Positions 60,965-64,000 of a DNA stretch of 64,000 nucleotides are shown one piece after another. The notes beneath the pieces are model-generated. The model was not told the origin of the DNA, did no database searches, and worked only from the letters and a program-made list of their open reading frames with translations. Position numbers and translations under genes: made by a program. Position 1 is the stretch's first letter; each line of letters opens with the position of its first letter. The DNA comes from a bacterium (GTDB lineage Bacteria > Spirochaetota > Leptospiria > Leptospirales > Leptonemataceae), in NCBI GenBank assembly GCA_024742665.1, contig JANSYA010000004.1, positions 310,001-374,000 of the forward strand. The letters are read 5' to 3'.

Positions 60965-63900
60965 TCAAGATCTTTTCAGTATTTCCCGGGGCTTGTTCCC
61001 AATCGCCGGACTCAGGTAGCCTTTTTGCTCCAGCATCTCAATCAGACTCGCGGCCCGGTTATAACCGATCCGCAGCCGCCGTTGAATATAAGACGTAGAA
61101 GTCTTACCGGATTCCAACACAATCTTCCAGGCCTGCTGGAGCAGCTCCGAGTCGACGTCGTTCTCCGCCGCCTCCGTGCTTTCCTCTTCGATGTAGGCCT
61201 CTAAGTCCACGTAGGACGGCTCGCCGTACCGCGCCGTTTCCTGAACGACGTTTTCAATTTCTTCTTCGGTTAAGAGCGGCGCCTGCATTCGCACCAGTCC
61301 CGTGGAGCTCGGGCTGCGGTACAGCATATCGCCTTTGCCCAGCAGAGTTTCAGCCCCGTTCATGTCCAGAATGGTGCGGCTATCGGTTTTCTGCGCCACG
61401 TGAAAGGCGATCCGCGCGGGACAGTTCGCTTTAATCAGAGCGGTGATGACGTCGACGGACGGTCGCTGGGTGGCCATGACGACGTGAATTCCGACGGCCC
61501 GCGCTTTTTGCGTCAGGCGAATGATCGAGTCTTCGACGTCTTTGGCCGCGACCATCATTAAATCCGACAGCTCGTCAATAAATACAACCAGATACGGCAT
61601 CTTTTCGCGTTTGTTCCCCGAAGCTTCCAGTCCCGGGAGACTGGTGTCCGCCGCGACGCGATCGTTGTAGGAACGAATGTCCCGACACTTCTGGTGCGAT
61701 AGAATTTCGTAGCGACGTTCCATCTCGTTGATCACCCAGGTCAGAGCCTTGCTCGCCTGGCGCACGTCGGTGATCACAGGCATGATCAGATGCGGAATGC
61801 CTTCGAAGAGCTTCAGTTCGACCATCTTCGGATCAATCATGATGAAACGCACGTCTTCCGGGCTGCGCGTATACAATAGCGACGCGATAATCGCGTTCAT
61901 GTATACGGACTTACCCGAACCGGTGGAACCCGCGATCAATAAGTGCGGCAGACGCGCGAGATCCACGTACTGCTTTTCCCCGGCGATATTCTTGCCGAGC
62001 ACGACGCACAGTTCGTTGCGGGCCATCACGTCTCGATCGAGCATATCGCCGAGCACCACGCCTTCCCGGTGGCGGTTCGGAATCTCGATGCCGACCGTGG
62101 GTTTGCCGGGAATCGGCGCGATAATACGAATCGAAGGCGCCTCTAAGTTCATTTTGATTTCATCGGAGATACCGAGAATGCGCGAAACCCGCACGCCGGC
62201 TTCCAGCTTGACTTCGTACAGGGTAATGATCGGACCGCGCTGCGTCCGCACGACCCGCGCTTGAATCCCGTAGTCCTGCATGACCTTTTCCAGGCGTTCC
62301 CGCGTAACTTCGATCTCCCGGCTCACGTCTTCGCGCGCGGGAACTTCGGCGGGCTTGAGCAGATTGCCCGGCAGATGATAACGACGTCGCGCGTTCTTCG
62401 CTTCGAATTTGGGCACGGCCGAAACCGGCAGGGGCTTCTTGCGCGCTTTGCGTTGAACGGGCGGAGCGGCAGGCACAGGCTCCACCAGAGTTTCGATCGA
62501 AGTTTCGACCAAAGGCTCGATCGATTTTTCGGGCGAAGTTTCGAGCGGGGCCGCGCTTTCGCCGGATTCGGTCTGGACCGGATCGCTTTCGATTGCATCG
62601 TCCTCGGCTGCGTGAACATCGGCCTGAGCATCTTCAACGATTGCTTCGGCCGCCTCGATGGCGCCTGGCTCTTCGACGGCTTCAAGCTCCCGGGGGGGCT
62701 CGGTCGCTTCAAGCGACTCAATGGCCGCAGAGGATTCGGTCGCTTCTAGCGCTGCTGTTGAATCCATCGACTCAATTGATTCCAGGGTTTCGATCGCCGC
62801 CGACTCGCCAGCATCCGCAGCTTCCCGTGGATTGCTCCGCTCCGGCAGATCGCTCAGAGAGTGGGCGCGCGCAGCTTCGCGGCGTTCCCGACGGCCGATC
62901 AACTGCTGGTCCAGAGGCTCCAGAAAAGCCCCGTCAATATTCTTGTGATTCGAATTCGGCTCGCCGGCCCCGGCGAAGGCGCGAGCGGGCGCGGCACGAT
63001 AGGCTTCGTCTTCGCTCTGCCCGGCATTCGACCGTGCGCGACTGTGAGCTGCATCCGCGAAGGCCCGCGAACGAATCGAGCCGCGCTCGCGCCCGGGAGC
63101 CGTGCGAAAGTGAAAGCGCGATTCGTCTTCGTTAAAATAGCCGGAAAGATCGCGCTCCGATTCCGGCGTACCGATCGGCCGGCGTCGCGCAGGCTCATCG
63201 CCTGCGGATTCAGCCGCGAACTCTCCGCTCCGCCCGGGAGCCGGAGCTCGCCGCGTGCCCTCCAGCCAGTTCGGACGAGCGGCGCGCGATTCGATCTGCG
63301 AAAGCGTGGCCTGCAGATGACGCGCGTTGCTCGACAGACGGGTGCGCTGACTCAGACCGCGAATCTGAAGCGACGGCTCGGTTTCGGGTTCTTCCGGAAA
63401 ATCATTGTACAAATCCTGTAGATCATCTGCATCGCCGCCCGCCGTGGCTTCTTGCGCTTCGTCGGCTTCGGTAGAATCGCCGGCGTTCGCGAAATCAGAC
63501 TCTTCGTGATTCATCGCATCCGGATGCTCATCGCTTTCAGACTCGACGCGCTGAATCCAGGGACGACGTTCGTCTCCCGGACCGGACTCCTTTTGAACGA
63601 AGCTCAGGTCGGCTTCCGTGGAATGGCTGCTGGAATCGTGCATCATATCTTCCGTGATAGAGGTAGAGGTCGAGGCGGGTTCTGGCTGCGCTTCCGGGCT
63701 CTGCGCCGGAGCATCGCCGCCGACTCCGGCGCCGGCCATATTGTACGCCTCACGATAGCCCATCTGGCCCTGGCCCTGCAGAGCGGCGGAGTAGCCGCGC
63801 AAAGCCGTGACCAGGCGATGGTTCAGCTGCCCCAGAAATACCGGCACGGGAATGCGAATCGCGAGAAATACGCCGGTCAGAAAGATGCCCATCGCCAGGA

Positions 63901-64000
63901 TAAAGCCCCCGTAGGTACCGAAGAGCACCTGGAAGGCCTGGCCCACGCGCGCGCCGAGCAGTCCCCCCGCGACCTGGGAAGGATAGCCGTCGACCTGATA
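60965..64000 (-). CDS. ftsK: DNA translocase FtsK (5' end outside the window)
   Basis: At least 1011 codons; the frame is open to the right edge, so the first membrane helices are missing. Visible: the last membrane helix (FGTYGGFILAMGIFLTGVFL), an acidic Ala/Glu/Ser-rich linker of about 450 residues, then the motor: alpha domain HLPGNLLKPAEVPAREDV and IRIIAPIPGKPTVGIEIPNR; Walker A LLIAGSTGSGKSVYMNAIIA; Walker B PYLVVFIDELSDLMMVAAKD; and the C-terminal winged-helix gamma domain (RRLRIGYNRAASLIEMLEQK) that reads polar KOPS-type sequences. FtsK pumps DNA through the septum and activates XerCD at dif. The stop at 60965 is 40 bases before lolA. The gamma domain implies a dif site elsewhere. Confidence 0.96.
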   Translation of the reverse strand, partial: YQVDGYPSQVAGGLLGARVGQAFQVLFGTYGGFILAMGIFLTGVFLAIRIPVPVFLGQLNHRLVTALRGYSAALQGQGQMGYREAYNMAGAGVGGDAPAQSPEAQPEPASTSTSITEDMMHDSSSHSTEADLSFVQKESGPGDERRPWIQRVESESDEHPDAMNHEESDFANAGDSTEADEAQEATAGGDADDLQDLYNDFPEEPETEPSLQIRGLSQRTRLSSNARHLQATLSQIESRAARPNWLEGTRRAPAPGRSGEFAAESAGDEPARRRPIGTPESERDLSGYFNEDESRFHFRTAPGRERGSIRSRAFADAAHSRARSNAGQSEDEAYRAAPARAFAGAGEPNSNHKNIDGAFLEPLDQQLIGRRERREAARAHSLSDLPERSNPREAADAGESAAIETLESIESMDSTAALEATESSAAIESLEATEPPRELEAVEEPGAIEAAEAIVEDAQADVHAAEDDAIESDPVQTESGESAAPLETSPEKSIEPLVETSIETLVEPVPAAPPVQRKARKKPLPVSAVPKFEAKNARRRYHLPGNLLKPAEVPAREDVSREIEVTRERLEKVMQDYGIQARVVRTQRGPIITLYEVKLEAGVRVSRILGISDEIKMNLEAPSIRIIAPIPGKPTVGIEIPNRHREGVVLGDMLDRDVMARNELCVVLGKNIAGEKQYVDLARLPHLLIAGSTGSGKSVYMNAIIASLLYTRSPEDVRFIMIDPKMVELKLFEGIPHLIMPVITDVRQASKALTWVINEMERRYEILSHQKCRDIRSYNDRVAADTSLPGLEASGNKREKMPYLVVFIDELSDLMMVAAKDVEDSIIRLTQKARAVGIHVVMATQRPSVDVITALIKANCPARIAFHVAQKTDSRTILDMNGAETLLGKGDMLYRSPSSTGLVRMQAPLLTEEEIENVVQETARYGEPSYVDLEAYIEEESTEAAENDVDSELLQQAWKIVLESGKTSTSYIQRRLRIGYNRAASLIEMLEQKGYLSPAIGNKPREILKRS

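Overview
The window looks like chromosome of a GC-rich spirochaete of the order Leptospirales (a Leptospira/Leptonema/Turneriella relative or an uncultured one). This is an inference. It rests on a FliH-type flagellar protein, a bactofilin, many short spirochaete-style lipobox signal peptides, a TRL-like lipoprotein, divergent Hfq and S18, cyclic-nucleotide-binding and SpoIIE-type regulators, and a minus-strand run from ftsK through lolA, a rodZ-like gene, rimO, pgsA, trpD and yajC to secD-secF.

Layout. 1-2.45 kb (minus): two small cyclic-nucleotide-binding proteins and a large partial protein with a degenerate SpoIIE-like C terminus. 2.6-10 kb (plus): an esterase-fold protein that has lost its catalytic Ser and His, a lone ribosomal protein S18, then sucA-sucB-lpd (2-oxoglutarate dehydrogenase complex) closed by a strong hairpin. 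10-16 kb: DUF454 protein, glyoxalase I, a small exported protein, RsmE, tRNA-Leu(CAA), a GGDEF cyclase, tRNA-fMet and tRNA-Met with an 86-bp tandem duplication of the tRNA-Met 3' end, and a PlsC acyltransferase. 16-24 kb: an envelope-rich stretch with an AsmA-like protein, several lipoproteins, a lipoprotein with a hydrolase-like elbow, a DUF4105 protein, a TRL-like lipoprotein and pyrophosphatase. 24.2-27 kb: a dCache-HAMP-SpoIIE phosphatase. 27.5-34.2 kb: a 2225-residue SpvB/FG-GAP/RHS protein.

34.3-35.5 kb holds an outer-membrane-type gene split by a 25-bp tandem repeat; removing one repeat unit restores a single 407-codon frame. It is followed by a palindromic repeat array and fliH. 37.2-43.4 kb (plus): enoyl-CoA hydratase, dCTP deaminase, a membrane protein, a serine-acetyltransferase-like protein, a UVR-motif protein, an aldo/keto reductase, a small TPR protein and bactofilin. 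43.9-64 kb is one long minus-strand run: a glycosyltransferase fused to a histone-H1-like Lys/Ala tail, hfq, cysQ-like, an exported protein, a UvrD/PcrA helicase, ribD, secF, secD, a Pro/Ala-rich membrane protein, yajC, trpD, pgsA, rimO, rodZ-like, lolA-like and the start-truncated ftsK.

Most of the window is housekeeping: TCA cycle, translation, protein export, cell division, and phospholipid, riboflavin and tryptophan synthesis. The unusual parts are the repeat-switched surface gene, the glycosyltransferase-histone-tail fusion, the RHS protein with membrane/lipobox-like segments inside its shell, and two predicted pseudoenzymes near the left edge. Three families of short intergenic repeats are also visible. 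No CRISPR array, rRNA, transposase or integrase was found. All identifications are by reading motifs; no database search was run.
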